A stretch of 64,000 nucleotides of DNA from Escallonia rubra (taxonomy: Eukaryota; Streptophyta; Magnoliopsida; Escalloniales; Escalloniaceae). This document shows positions 49,350-59,502 of the stretch, in pieces. The position numbers and the translations under genes were made by a program. The DNA is taken from contig JAVXUO010000922.1 in NCBI GenBank assembly GCA_033065855.1, positions 310,001 to 374,000 of the forward strand, in the 5' to 3' direction. The notes beneath the pieces are model-generated. The model saw only the letters and a list, made by a program, of their open reading frames with translations. It was not told the DNA's origin and did no database searches. Each line of letters opens with the position of its first letter. Position 1 is the stretch's first letter.

Positions 49350-52051
49350 ATGTGGGGATGTGGGGTAGTTGGCCGGCGTTCCTCGGTGGCAAAAGCGCCG
49401 GGACTGGGCGGTTGGCCGTTGATGACACGTATAAGTAGGACCAAAAAATTGGCGAAAGTTTGTTTAGGTACGGCAGCGAGATAACCCACCCGTAGTCCGA
49501 TGACGTAACATTTTGAAACTTATTGGAAAAAGTGCAAAACCAGATGCAGTTTGGTTTGTCGGCGTCTTTCTTCTTCTTCTATTTTTTTTTTTTGGTTTAA
49601 TTATAAGATTTTTCACCGATCATTCTTATTCCCTTTATATTTATGACAAGAAATAAGAAAAAAACATAAGTCTTGACGGCTCATGACTATTACAACAATA
49701 TATTGACGAATACACTTACAATTAGAAAAATTCACAAGACGACGACGAACAGATTAAACTCTATGGATAGTCGTTTGTCCAAACAAAGAGTACTCGTCAC
49801 AGCAAGATCCATTATGTTCCATTGCCTCCTCCACACATCGGCAGCTAGAAAGGGGAAAAACGATCAAATCCGACAAGGGGGTAATGCCAAATACCTAAGC
49901 ATATCATCTCACTCCACCATCAGAGCTGTGTACCCAATGCAGAATGCATAATCTCCTATCCCCCTTTCCACTACCCCCCCCCCCCCACCCCCCACCCAAA
50001 AAAAAAACCCCAAAGAATTAAGTTGCTACCAAAGGAACCTAAAACCTCTACAGCAAGCCTCCTGCGACCGAAAGACCTTGACACTCATTATTGCTAAATC
50101 AACACCAAAGACAACATTAGAATCATCAGCAATGAGTAACATATCGAGAATCCCAACAGGAAAGAACCGTCGTGCTGTGATTTTGACCAGCTTCAGGTAA
50201 TTATTCTGGCTATCGCCTGTGATTTTTTTGACCATTGTCGACGATGAACAAACCCTGGAAATCAAAGCTTCCTTTTACCATAACAACACTTAACATAAAA
50301 CCACAGTCGGGTATTGTTGATCAAGAGGATCAAGGATATTTTAGATCTGATCAGATCTAGAGAGATCGGCGAGATCGATATATCAGAGCATAAAAAAATC
50401 AACTTGCCACACCAGGTCACATAGATATGAGGAGAATTGTCAGACTCTAGATGTTCCACCCTCAACCCACGATCTTTGCCACCAGCGAGCTAGAATAACG
50501 GCGCTAACGCACGGTGGGCAAAAGCGAGGGGACTCGTCGGAGAAGTCGTCCACTCTTTTAGCGAGAGAGTGGTTTTGTCTTGGTTGTAAAAGATATCTCT
50601 AATTATATTTTTCTCATATGACCCCCCGTGGTGCTTATTATATGCATTGGTAAAAATTTTGAACAGGTTGGAAAAACTATATGTTTTACGCTTTTTGTGT
50701 TTCATCTTCTTCTCTTGATCCAAAAGCCATCAAAACAAAATTCTAGTTGTCACCATTCCACAACTTCATCTCAACCAACCCAAAGACCACCAAAGGCCCC
50801 AGCCTTACCCAAATCGACCCCTGACTGCCCAGCTCCATGCCTCTAACGACCCCAACCCACCCAAGATAATTGTAAGGGAAAAAAAATAAGGAAGAGGGGC
50901 TTGGGCGGTAGATGGGGCGTGATGACGAGAGGGGTCATAAGGAGACCTTCTAATTAAGTTAAAAGGAGGGTATCAAAGAAGTAGACATAATGAAAACCTT
51001 TAATAAACTGTTGATTATGTAAGAAAGAGAAAGATATGATGTAGTGGTACCGTTATGGTGGTGACAAAAAGGGGCGCGATGAATTGGGAAGGGTTATGGA
51101 GGTGACGAGAGAGGTGCTTGGGCTGGTGACGGCGGATAGTGTAGTTGGGGTGGTGGTGAACGAGGCTAGGTTATGGTGGCGAGAGTAAGGGGCTTGGAGT
51201 AGTGGGGGCTTGGAGTAGTGATGGCAACTGGCATGGCTCTGATGGCGATATAGGTGGCATCGACGGGCATAGCTAGGTGGTGATGGATCGGGCTGTGTTG
51301 GTGAGGGTGGTGATTAGGATTTTTTACTTGAAGAAGAGAAGACCTAATGACATCTATGGGAAAAAAAATTGAGGGTATAATAGTCATTTTTTATGCAATA
51401 TGTGCTTTTTACACTCCGTCAACTTGAATAAATTATCTATGGATGCACCAAAATTGGCAACACAGAGTGCCATCTACAACAAATGCAACTAGACGTTTCT
51501 TTTTTCAACGGAGGCAAATTATAAGGCGTGTTTTTGCACTTTTTCCAAACCTATTTATCCCCTAGTTTTGAATAATGTAGTTTTAAGTTACTATTTCAGT
51601 TTTTGAAAGTGTGATATATGAATACCTTTTTTCAAAAAAAGTACAATTTCAACAAATTTCTTCATTTATTAAATTTTTAGGGTTAAATACACTTAGATCC
51701 TTGAGATTAGGATGAAATTATGGTCAAAGACACAAAATTTGGAATGGTAACATTCTGTGAACCAAGACAATTGATGGGTATTTCCCTATCACTATCGTTA
51801 TACAGTATATAAAGGTTGTGTTTGGCGCGCAGGATAAGACCCGAATAGGATAAAAATAATCATATCCGGAGTTTGGAAACGCATTTAGTCCCCGGATAAG
51901 GTGTCCTTTGGACTTGTTTTATCCCCCTTGAGTGGGATAAAATAATACATGGGGGGGGGGGGGGTATAAAATTAGTCCAAATCAGTTCGGACTAAAATGA
52001 ATGGGACCCACCTCACTTTTCTTCCTCTTTCCCTTCAGCGCCATATATACA
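49350..52051. other. Intergenic stretch without recognised gene
   Basis: Contains a poly-C tract (about 49974-49986), Pro/Thr-biased low-complexity frames near 50.75-50.87 kb, and a fragment near 51815-51950 with the GTTTGGCGCGCAGGATAA start typical of small MITEs, followed by a poly-G run. No gene is supported. Confidence 0.4.
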
Positions 52052-52085
52052 TATACATTGTATATATACATATACATTGCGCGTG

Positions 52086-52131
<46 letters not shown>

Positions 52132-52189
52132 TACACACATATATATATACATATATATATGTGTATATATGTATATATGTGTATATATA

Positions 52190-52272
<83 letters not shown>

Positions 52273-52454
52273 ATATATAAAAATATATAGGTATACATAT
52301 ATATACTAATATACCTATATATTTTTATATATATACACATATATATATATGTGTATATATATAAAAATATATAGGTATATTATACACATATATATGTGTA
52401 TATATATAAAAATATATAGGTATATTAGTATATATATGTATACCTATATATTTT

Positions 52455-52551
<97 letters not shown>
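52052..52551. repeat. Long palindromic AT/GT microsatellite
   Basis: The order is (TA)n, (GT)n, a core, (CA)n, (TA)n, which is symmetrical. In the core, TATATAAAAATATATAGG and its complement alternate, and the right part reverse-complemented repeats the left part nearly base for base. The whole tract is one imperfect palindrome of about 470 bp. It stops abruptly at 52551, where unrelated DNA begins. Confidence 0.85.
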
Positions 52552-52553
<2 letters not shown>

Positions 52554-52598
52554 GAGCTGATCCGTTGAGAGCGTTAGCAAAATAGGAGAAGTTGCAAA

Positions 52599-52643
52599 CG
52601 CGATCTGACCGTCCATCCCGAAAGATGGACGGTCCAGATCGCG
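52599..52643. repeat. Short perfect hairpin
   Basis: CGCGATCTGACCGTCCATC pairs with a downstream GATGGACGGTCCAGATCGCG with a one-base bulge and a short loop. It lies about 50 bp inside the left border of the multi-gene unit. Confidence 0.7.
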
Positions 52644-52665
52644 CCTTTTTCAAAAGCTGTCAGTC

Positions 52666-52940
52666 GTCCGCCATACTGTATGGCGGACATGTTTTTTTAC
52701 CAAATTGCCCCTCCGCGCCTGTCCGCTACACAGTACCGCGGAGGACATTAAAGTCCTGATGGGAGACAGCCAAAAGACGTCTGCGATACTGTGTAGCGGA
52801 CGTCTGACCCCTGACCCCTGCCTGACACGAGACAGCAAAAAAGGTATCCGCTATACAGTGTAGCGGACCTGACAGCTGTCAGGTTATTTCTGCACGTGTC
52901 AGAGTGTCGGGAATAATTTTCACTATACAGTATCGCGGAC
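52666..52940. repeat. Five diverged copies of the 23-bp dyad, upstream of FAR1-like gene
   Basis: Dyads at 52666-52688, 52721-52743, 52779-52801, 52846-52868 and 52918-52940. They are variants of GTCCGCTATA-N3-TATAGCGGAC. In the first copy both half-sites carry the same change (GTCCGCCATA and TATGGCGGAC), so pairing is kept. Confidence 0.8.
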
Positions 52941-53524
52941 AGGCGCTTCCCGTATATCCCAAAGTTCCTGATTCTCAGCTCTTTCCGCAAAATTTTCTTC
53001 TCCTTTGGATTCACTTGCTTCCATTTTCGGCTCCCCTCAAGCTTCGAGTAAAACTTGCTTCAATCTTCTTCACTCAAGCAAGGTAAGTTTCTGATCTCAA
53101 ATATTTTCTGGGTGGATTGACTGATAAAGTATATATTTGTTTTTGGGCAAAAAAATATAGATTTTTGATGATGTTCTAGAAATTAATTTGTTAACTTTAA
53201 AGAAGTTTATTGTAGTTAATTTTGATTTTTTTGAGGGGCGCTAACTTCGGCACATCTATCCTATTTAAATTCGAATTTTTTGAGATACGTTTGTTGTATT
53301 TTGGCATGATGAATTTGTCTAACGCTCTTAGTAATTTTAATTTGTTATGTTCAATAAATCTATAATTAGCAAAATGGGAGACTTTTGAGATTATGTATAT
53401 GGTATATTTGTCATCTTAAATTTGTCTATTCGTCAAGATAATTTTAAGGTAATATTTTCAGTTGAAAATGTCATTTGATTGTTCAGCATAGTCTATATTT
53501 CTACATATAGGGAGCTATTTCACA

Positions 53525-55822
53525 ATGTCTGATTTCGTGTCGAGCTCCAACACCCCCGTAGATGCTAGTGATCCGTATCTAGGACGAACCTTTCAAACAT
53601 TGGAGGAAGCTGGAGAATGTTTCCGAGCGTATTCATTGAGGGTTGGATTTGGCATTAGAATAAAGACTTCAAGAACAAGCAACATAACGAGAAAGATATG
53701 CTCTCGCTTATACGAGTGCCATAGAGGCAGAAACCCAGTGCAAAATGAGACACGCGTAGGCAACGAGGACAGTGATGTCGAAATAGGATATTCGCGCAGA
53801 AGACGGGACTTCTTTGCGCGAACGAATTGCCAGGTCAAGATATTCGTAAGCTATAAAGCCAAGCAAGATCATTGGCTTATTACCAGCCTGGAACTGGCAC
53901 ACAATCACCCGTTAGTAAACCCTTCTAAGGTGAGTTAGATGCATCAACACAAGAAGATGGGAAAGGTCGCGAGGAGCCTCATTCACACAATGAGCGATGC
54001 GCGGCTAGGACCTACCGACATGATTAATGTTCTTGCTGAACAGGCCGGGGGAATTCAAAATTTAAACTTTAACACGACAGACATTCGCAACGCGGTCCGA
54101 ACCCATAGACGAGCCGCGTATGACCTCAATGATGCTCAAGCCACAATGAGCCTATTGAAGCGGATGCAGATGGAGGACCCGCAATTTACCTTCGATTATA
54201 AACTTGACGACGAGCATCGAGTTAGCACAATTTTTTGGGTCGACGGTCGTTCTAGGCTTGCTTATAAGCATTTTGGGGATGTCGTGACTTTCGACACCAC
54301 ATACCGTACCAACAAGTACTCGATGCCGTTTGCCCCTTTCACGGGGGTCAATCATCATTATCACTCCATCCTGTTCGGGTTCGCCTTGTTAAGGGACGAG
54401 AGCGAGAGTTCTTTTGAATGGTTGTTTAGTGTGTGGCTGGAAGCCATGAACTTCAAAGCACCCAACGTTATCATCACCGATCAAGATTTGGCAATGAAGA
54501 AGGCTATTGCCACCGTCTTCCCAGATACTCGACACAACTTGTGCACTTGGCACATAAGCAACAAATACCCCGAACGTTTGCATCACGTGTACGCAAAGTT
54601 TCCAGACTTTAAAGAGGATTTTGACACGTGCGTTAGCAAGTCGTTAACGATTGAGGAATTTGAGGAGAGGTGGGAAAAGCTTGTTTAGGATTATTCATTG
54701 CAAGACAACGGGTGGCTCCAGCACTTGTACGAGCTCAAAGAGCAATGGATTGGCGTTTACACGAGGAGGCATTTTTCTGCGGGCATGAAAACGACGGGCA
54801 GGAGTGAATTTATGAATGCCACATTCGATAGTTGCGTGGGTACAGCTACCAATTTGAAGAGTTTCGTCACATCCACACAGAAAGCGGTTGCGTCGTTGTT
54901 CGTGAAAGAAAAGGCTGCAGACTTTGCAACCACGTACAAACAGAGGAGAAGGTTGCTTGAGACCCCGCTGGAGCTGAACGGTGCCAAAGTCTATACGAAG
55001 GAGATCTTCTTGCTATACCAAGTAGAGCTGCAGAAATCGGGACGGTACTGTATAAACAAGGTGGCAGAGAAGTCTACGCGTGAGTACAAGGTTTATTCGC
55101 TCGTGAATGACCTCGTTCCTGAGAAGCTGCGCAGAATGTATACGGTGAGCCACGACACATTGACGGACTCGGTGACATGTGTTTGCAAGAAGTTTGAGTT
55201 CCATGGCATCCTGTGTAGACACATTCTGCGCTTTTTCACCCAGAAGAATATCAGGACAATCCCGGATAAATACGTCTTACCACGGTGGACGAAAGGTGCT
55301 AACAGGTTGCACGGTACCATTGCCTTTCCGGAGCACCCGTATACTGACTTTGAAGAATCGGAGACGTTGCGGTATAATCATCTGGTGACGAGTTTCACCC
55401 GTTTGTCCGTAAAGGCTGCTGCTTCAATGGTCGGTTATAAACATCTCCTCGAGGTAGCTCAGCAGCAAGAGCCCATCGTCGACCAGTTGGAAGCAGCTTC
55501 AGTCACCAATGCGATTGACACTGAGCCTACGACGGGGGTATCAGAAGATGACGAGCCGGAGGAGGAAGACGACAATGATATCCGTTTGTTGGATCCAATT
55601 ATATCACAAACAAAAGGCCGCAAGAGATCTACGCGGATGAAAAGCTCTATTGAAACGGCAACTCAACCTAAAAAGCTGCGAAGGTGTGCATTGTGCAACA
55701 AAATGACCGACCACGACAAGCGGAACCATTACAAGGCACTGGGGATAAGTTCAGGGGGTTTGCAAGACGGGGAAGAAGGTGACGCCGAAGATGAGGACGA
55801 ACAAGCTGCAGTGGACCTTTAA
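53525..55822 (+). pseudogene. FAR1/FRS-family MULE-type transposase gene with two in-frame amber codons
   Basis: One continuous frame of 765 codons, broken only by TAG at codon 138 (53936-53938) and codon 388 (54686-54688). Domains in order: the FAR1 zinc-chelating DNA-binding domain (about residues 25-132, with the Cys residues in ICSRLYEC and TNCQVKI and the final HNH); the MULE transposase core, with D257 in FDTTY, D319 in TDQD and E428 in SEFMN forming the expected DDE set; then a SWIM zinc finger C552-x-C554...C564-x-H566. An acidic, basic-patch C-terminus ends with a CxxC. A 5'-UTR intron (53083-53510, GT-AG) is likely. FAR1/FRS proteins are transcription factors derived from Mutator-like transposases; this copy could be either. 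The ambers suggest recent loss or read-through. Confidence 0.85.
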
Positions 55823-55966
55823 TTTTTTGTACAACTTTATGACATTTGTAATAATTTTCGGAGGGATAATTTTTCGACCGAATACTGGAATTTTTAAAAA
55901 ATGGACCTATGAGAGGCCATCGAATCAAATCTAAAGTCTTTATTTCATTTTTTTTTTGTAAGCCCC

Positions 55967-56323
55967 GTCCGCTATACAATGTAGCGGACGTCATCGCAAT
56001 AAAACTTTTGGTCTTTTTTAAGTCCGCTATACAATATAGCGGACGGCATCGAAGTAAAACTTTTGGTCTTCTTTTACGTCCGATATACAATATAGCGGAC
56101 GTCATCGCAGTAAAACTTTTGGTGTTCTTTTATGTCTGCTATACAATATAGCGGACGTCATTGAAGTAAAACTTTTGGTCTTCTTTTACGTCCGCTATAC
56201 AATATAGCGGACGTCATCGCAGTAAAACTTTTGGTCTTCTTTTATGTCCGCTATACAATATAGCGGACGTCATCGAAGAAAAACTTTTGGTATTCTTTTA
56301 TGTCCGCTATACAATGTAGCGGA
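55967..56323. repeat. Tandem array of seven 56-bp units, each with the 23-bp dyad
   Basis: GTCCGCTATA-CAA-TATAGCGGAC units start at about 55967, 56022, 56078, 56134, 56190, 56246 and 56302. The spacer, GTCATCG(A/C)AGTAAAAC then TTTTGGTCTTCTTTTA, is also conserved, so whole units were duplicated. The array lies between the FAR1-like stop and the B3 gene. Confidence 0.95.
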
Positions 56324-56503
56324 TAACTCTATCATATGATATATATTAATCATATCGGGCAATCGGCTGTTATCAGTCCTATCTGAGGGCACTCTCTCTG
56401 TCTCGAACATCTAGCCCAGGCCGCTACTCCATCACTGGCGACCCACATCTCCGGTGACCCACAACTCCGGCGATAAACCGTCATCCCCTCAACGCCGACC
56501 TCG

Positions 56504-56974
56504 ATGGCTTCTGGATCGGAGACCACATACGATTTTATTGGCAACTTGCACCTGGCAGGCAAACACTTTTTCAAAGTCATGATGCCGGGGTTTGAGAATG
56601 AACTTGTAGGCTATCCCTCTTTCTCTGTATTTTCGTGTGTTAAAGGTTTGATCTTTTGGTTAAAAACTAACCTATTTTTTGTGTATTGTGGTTGTTAGGA
56701 CATACCGGAAGCCTTGACCAATCAATTTACAACAATTCATGAGAGTGCAAGATTATATAGCCGCAAGGGGGCATGGCAGGTTGAAATCAAGCTGAAGCCC
56801 GGCCGACCCCAAAAAAACCAATTCGCAGAGGGTTGGAACGTCTTCGTGCACCAGCATGGCCTCGAACTCGGGGACTTTGTAGTGTTTGAACACCTTAGGT
56901 GGTGGGATTTTCAAGTTCTAATCTTTGATCGGAGCACGTGTGAAAAAATTTCTTTCCCCCAATGTGAACCCTAA
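56504..56974 (+). CDS. Single B3 DNA-binding-domain protein
   Basis: Two exons, 56504-56605 and 56699-56974, separated by a 93-bp GT-AG intron, give 125 residues. The spliced product is essentially one B3 domain. HFFKVMMPGFENEL is joined by splicing to DIPEALTNQF, and these form the first strands. ARLYSRKGAWQVEIK and FAEGWNVFVHQHGLELGDFVVFEH follow, and FQVLIFDRSTCEK ends the fold. B3 domains bind DNA in the nucleus; single-domain short forms belong to the REM-like group. It starts at an ATG giving MASGSETTYDFIG. No activation domain or second B3 is present. Frame and splice sites are intact, unlike the FAR1-like and PMD neighbours. It lies between two groups of the dyad repeats, and may be a regulator or site-recognition factor of the unit (inference). 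Confidence 0.8.
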
Positions 56975-57009
56975 TTTATTATTAATAAAATAATTTATGT
57001 TCTTGTTGA

Positions 57010-57310
57010 TTGTGTTTCGAAATTTTTCCTCGCTTAATTGTGCTTAATTGTGTCGTTTGAGATTCCCTCGATATATTGAGATCGTTGATTGTGAATCGTA
57101 CGTTAATTGTGTCGTTTGAGATTTCGTCGGTATATTGAGATCGTTGATTGTGAATCGTACGTTCTTTATTGTTTATCGATATTGAGATTGTTGATTCTAA
57201 CGCCAAAACAAGTCTTCGGGGCGCCAATTTATTAAAACAGCATTATGCTACAATGCGACTAAAACAAGCCTTTGGGCGCCAATTTATTAAAACTGCAGTA
57301 CGCTACAACG
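57010..57310. repeat. Two adjacent short tandem duplications
   Basis: A ~61-bp unit (ATTGTGTCGTTTGAGATT ... GATTGTGAATCGTACGTT) occurs twice plus a partial between 57045 and 57190. A ~58-bp unit (AAAACAAGTCTTCGGGGCGC / AAAACAAGCCTTTGGGCGCC) occurs twice between 57205 and 57310. Confidence 0.75.
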
Positions 57311-57333
57311 TCTAGCTCTACTACATAGCGGAC

Positions 57334-57422
57334 ATAAGGCCTCCGCTTAGGCCGGGGTTCGGGAAGGTCGGAACTAAGTGTCTGGTTCGTGCCAACCATT
57401 TTCTGGTCCAAGTTGCAGACAA
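57334..57422 (+). repeat. Left arm of 89-bp inverted repeat
   Basis: Pairs with 57590-57678 with about two mismatches. The loop is 167 bp and contains two of the 23-bp dyads. Confidence 0.9.
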
Positions 57423-57473
57423 TGATCTGCTGCACCACTATGACGTAAGCTTGGTCATGTATTCTGCGGGGCT

Positions 57474-57572
57474 GTCCGCTATACTCTATAGCGGACCTAG
57501 ATAGGAGGAAAAAAAAAGTAAGTGTTGGGGACTTTCCCTCTGCGGGGCTGTCCGCTATACTATATAGCGGAC
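57474..57572. repeat. Pair of dyad units inside the hairpin loop
   Basis: Dyads at 57474-57496 and 57550-57572, 76 bp apart. The spacer (GGAAAAAAAAAGTAAGTGTT, then GGGGACTTTCC) is the reverse complement of the spacer in the large array at 59.5-60.1 kb, so this is an inverted relative of that array. Confidence 0.85.
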
Positions 57573-57589
57573 CTAGGAGAGAAAAATGG

Positions 57590-57678
57590 TTGTCTGCAAC
57601 TTGGACCCGAAAATGGTTGGCACGGACCAGACACTTAGTTCCGACCTTCCCGAACCCCGGCCTAAGCGGAGGCCTTAT
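57590..57678 (-). repeat. Right arm of 89-bp inverted repeat
   Basis: Reverse complement of 57334-57422. It ends 22 bp before the stop codon of the minus-strand small gene, so it lies within that gene's likely 3' UTR. Confidence 0.9.
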
Positions 57679-57699
57679 AGCCTTAGAAGAACTCGATCT

Positions 57700-58131
57700 T
57701 CAGTCATCTTCATCTGAAACTGGAGCATCGAAAACATTTCCTTCTTTGAAGCTCATGTTCCAGTATACTTGTGCTTCATTGTTGTTGCCATCTTCATGTG
57801 CATCACGTGCCATACGACGTAAGTTATGCCTACTTTGACGAACTCTCATTCTATTATTTTCCTCACGTATTCGATGCAGTGCCCTTTCAAGCTCTATGTG
57901 CGTAATTCGAGGCATGTTGATTGCCTTTTGTCGAGGTATGGGTATATTCATGCTCCGTGAATCAGCTACTAAGACCTCGTGTTCATTCATCCGATAAGAC
58001 CATTCTGCACGTAATGTATTAACATAGCTTGATGAGTAACGCAAACTTGGACGCAAAGAATAGTGAAATTCATCTTCGCCCGCCCAGTAACGACCCATTG
58101 CTTCAAAAATATCTCGTGGAGTATATGACAT
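57700..58131 (-). CDS. Small protein A of a divergent paralogous pair, unknown function
   Basis: 143 residues, ATG giving MSYTPRDIFEAMGRY. The middle shares a pattern with the protein at 58521-58955: LRxEWxYRxxExE (residues about 40-52), PxPxR/Q then MxR (about 64-75), and IxEENNRMxxRxxR (about 87-101), with an acidic end (VSDEDD). The ENNRM region is charged and heptad-like and may form a coiled coil. No known domain is recognised, and no membrane segment is seen. The gene is head to head with its paralogue, 389 bp apart, and has a TATA-like TATATATA about 70 nt upstream. The intact frame and the kept pattern argue that it codes for a real protein. Confidence 0.7.
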   Translation of the reverse strand: MSYTPRDIFEAMGRYWAGEDEFHYSLRPSLRYSSSYVNTLRAEWSYRMNEHEVLVADSRSMNIPIPRQKAINMPRITHIELERALHRIREENNRMRVRQSRHNLRRMARDAHEDGNNNEAQVYWNMSFKEGNVFDAPVSDEDD

Positions 58132-58520
58132 TTCCAGAGTTGTTATGAAATTGGGAGTATATCACTCTATGCCCTTTGCCCTTCGTTCAATGCATGTACT
58201 TATATATACTTTGAAACGGGACCACTTTATGAAAGAGCTACAGGTTCAACTTTATGAGATGTGACAAGCCTTTGGCAATAGACTACAGACTTTTCTTGTC
58301 ACCAAAGAGAATTGTCTTGTCACCAAAGACTTGTCAACTTTATGACACGGGCATGCTATTGTCTCCAACTATTGTCATCTTCAATGTCCAGAGACTTGTC
58401 TTGTCACCAGAGATGGACAGACTATTGTGTAGCTATCACACCAATATATTATGTATGTGTGTGTGGGCTTATTTATATATGTCAGCCATGCTCATCGCTT
58501 TAGAACCAAAACAAAGTTAA
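58132..58520. promoter_or_regulatory. Divergent promoter of the small paralogous gene pair
   Basis: TATA-like boxes at 58201-58208 (for the minus gene) and about 58474-58480 (for the plus gene). Three direct copies of CTTGTCACCA(A/G)AGA lie at about 58295, 58316 and 58400, possible sites for a regulator. No other gene fits in this gap. Confidence 0.6.
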
Positions 58521-58955
58521 ATGGCAGGAGTTCCTGGGAGTTCTAGTCTGCGGGGACGTGAGACTGTGTGGTTGTTGTGTGAAAGGAACGACGACTACAA
58601 AGAAGTGAAGTACACGGATCCCAGAGAGTATTATTGCGGTTTACGGAGAGAATGGGCATATCGAGTTAAGGAATCAGAAGCGCTACACCAAGATCTCACC
58701 ACGCTGAGAGCACCTGTGCCGCAACGTCGTTCACTTACTATGTCGCGGCGTAATGTTAAGCAGTGTAAGAAAGATGTGCGCCAAATTAGTATAGAGAATA
58801 ACCGGATGTTGCTGCGTAGAAAACGATTTTATATGCTTCAACTTGCGGAAGAAATGGCCGAGGTTAGTGGGAGGCAGCTCAAATCAAACGAGAGAAACAA
58901 TATTTTAACCAATGATCAGTACTTATCTGATGAGTATATGTCAAATGAAGAGTGA
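58521..58955 (+). CDS. Small protein B of a divergent paralogous pair, unknown function
   Basis: 144 residues, ATG giving MAGVPGSSSLRGRETVW. It aligns by eye with the minus-strand protein A: LRREWAYRVKESEAL, APVPQRRSLTMSR and ISIENNRMLLRRKRF correspond to LRAEWSYRMNEHEVL, IPIPRQKAINMPR and IREENNRMRVRQSRH. Both end acidic. Identity is low overall, so the duplication is old. The central part is strongly basic and suggests nucleic-acid or protein binding, with a possible coiled coil. No family is recognised. The gene is followed by the 170-bp repeats and the largest dyad array. Confidence 0.7.
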   Translation: MAGVPGSSSLRGRETVWLLCERNDDYKEVKYTDPREYYCGLRREWAYRVKESEALHQDLTTLRAPVPQRRSLTMSRRNVKQCKKDVRQISIENNRMLLRRKRFYMLQLAEEMAEVSGRQLKSNERNNILTNDQYLSDEYMSNEE

Positions 58956-59100
58956 TATATATATCTCTTCCTACTGCATGTTAGGATTTCATTCCAACCG
59001 GCACTTATCCACATGTCATTCTAATTAGCGAATCCCGTCTTTTGAAGCATGTAAAATGCTGGGAATATATGTTTCTAACTACATCCGTCATAATATAATG

Positions 59101-59490
59101 GGGTAACTAGCATGCCTAAGGTGCAATGAGCAAAAAAAAAGTGACAAAGTGGACTTTCAACATTTTTCGCAAGCTATGAATTTGGCGCTAAAGTGTGCGC
59201 GAATAGGCCCTTCATAGGAAAATCAAAAAAATAATTTATCTCGTTTTTCGCCGAAATTCATAGAAATGGGCTATATAGCGTGCCTAAGGTGCAATGAGCA
59301 AAAAAAAAAAAGTGACAAAAAAAATTACAACATTTTTCGCAAGCTATGAATTTGGCGCTAAAGTGTGCGCGAATAGGCCCTTCATAGGAAAACCAAAAAA
59401 ATAATTTGTCTCGTTTTTCGCCGAAATTCATAGAAATGGGCTATATAGCGTGCCTAAGGTGCAATGAGCAAAAAAAAAAGTGACAAAAAA
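59101..59490 (+). repeat. Tandem ~170-bp repeat, 2.2 copies
   Basis: TGCCTAAGGTGCAATGAGCA recurs at 59113, 59281 and 59451. The body, with CGCAAGCTATGAATTTGG, TGTGCGCGAATAGGCCC and TTTTTCGCCGAAATTC, is nearly identical in the first two. Units 2 and 3 begin with CTATATAGCG, which resembles one half of the dyad. Confidence 0.9.
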
Positions 59491-59502
59491 TTACATATCT
59501 AC

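Noticed and set aside
48670..49484. Several open frames opposite or out of frame with the methyltransferase-like gene
   Set aside because: High GC content of that gene keeps shadow frames open; only the minus-strand frame shows a transmembrane segment and SAM-binding motif.
49524..51552. Inverted match of about 18 bp (TTGGAAAAAGTGCAAAA and complement) suggesting a 2-kb transposon
   Set aside because: Similarity stops after about 18 bp, no target duplication is seen, and such A/T-rich matches occur by chance or from common repeats.
51997..52653. Tyr/Ile/Val/Cys-rich frames
   Set aside because: Translation of AT/GT/CA microsatellite sequence.
55967..56323. CRISPR-like appearance of a 23-bp palindrome with ~33-bp spacers
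   Set aside because: The spacers are near-identical to each other and the context is a plant nuclear genome; this is an ordinary tandem array with a dyad core.
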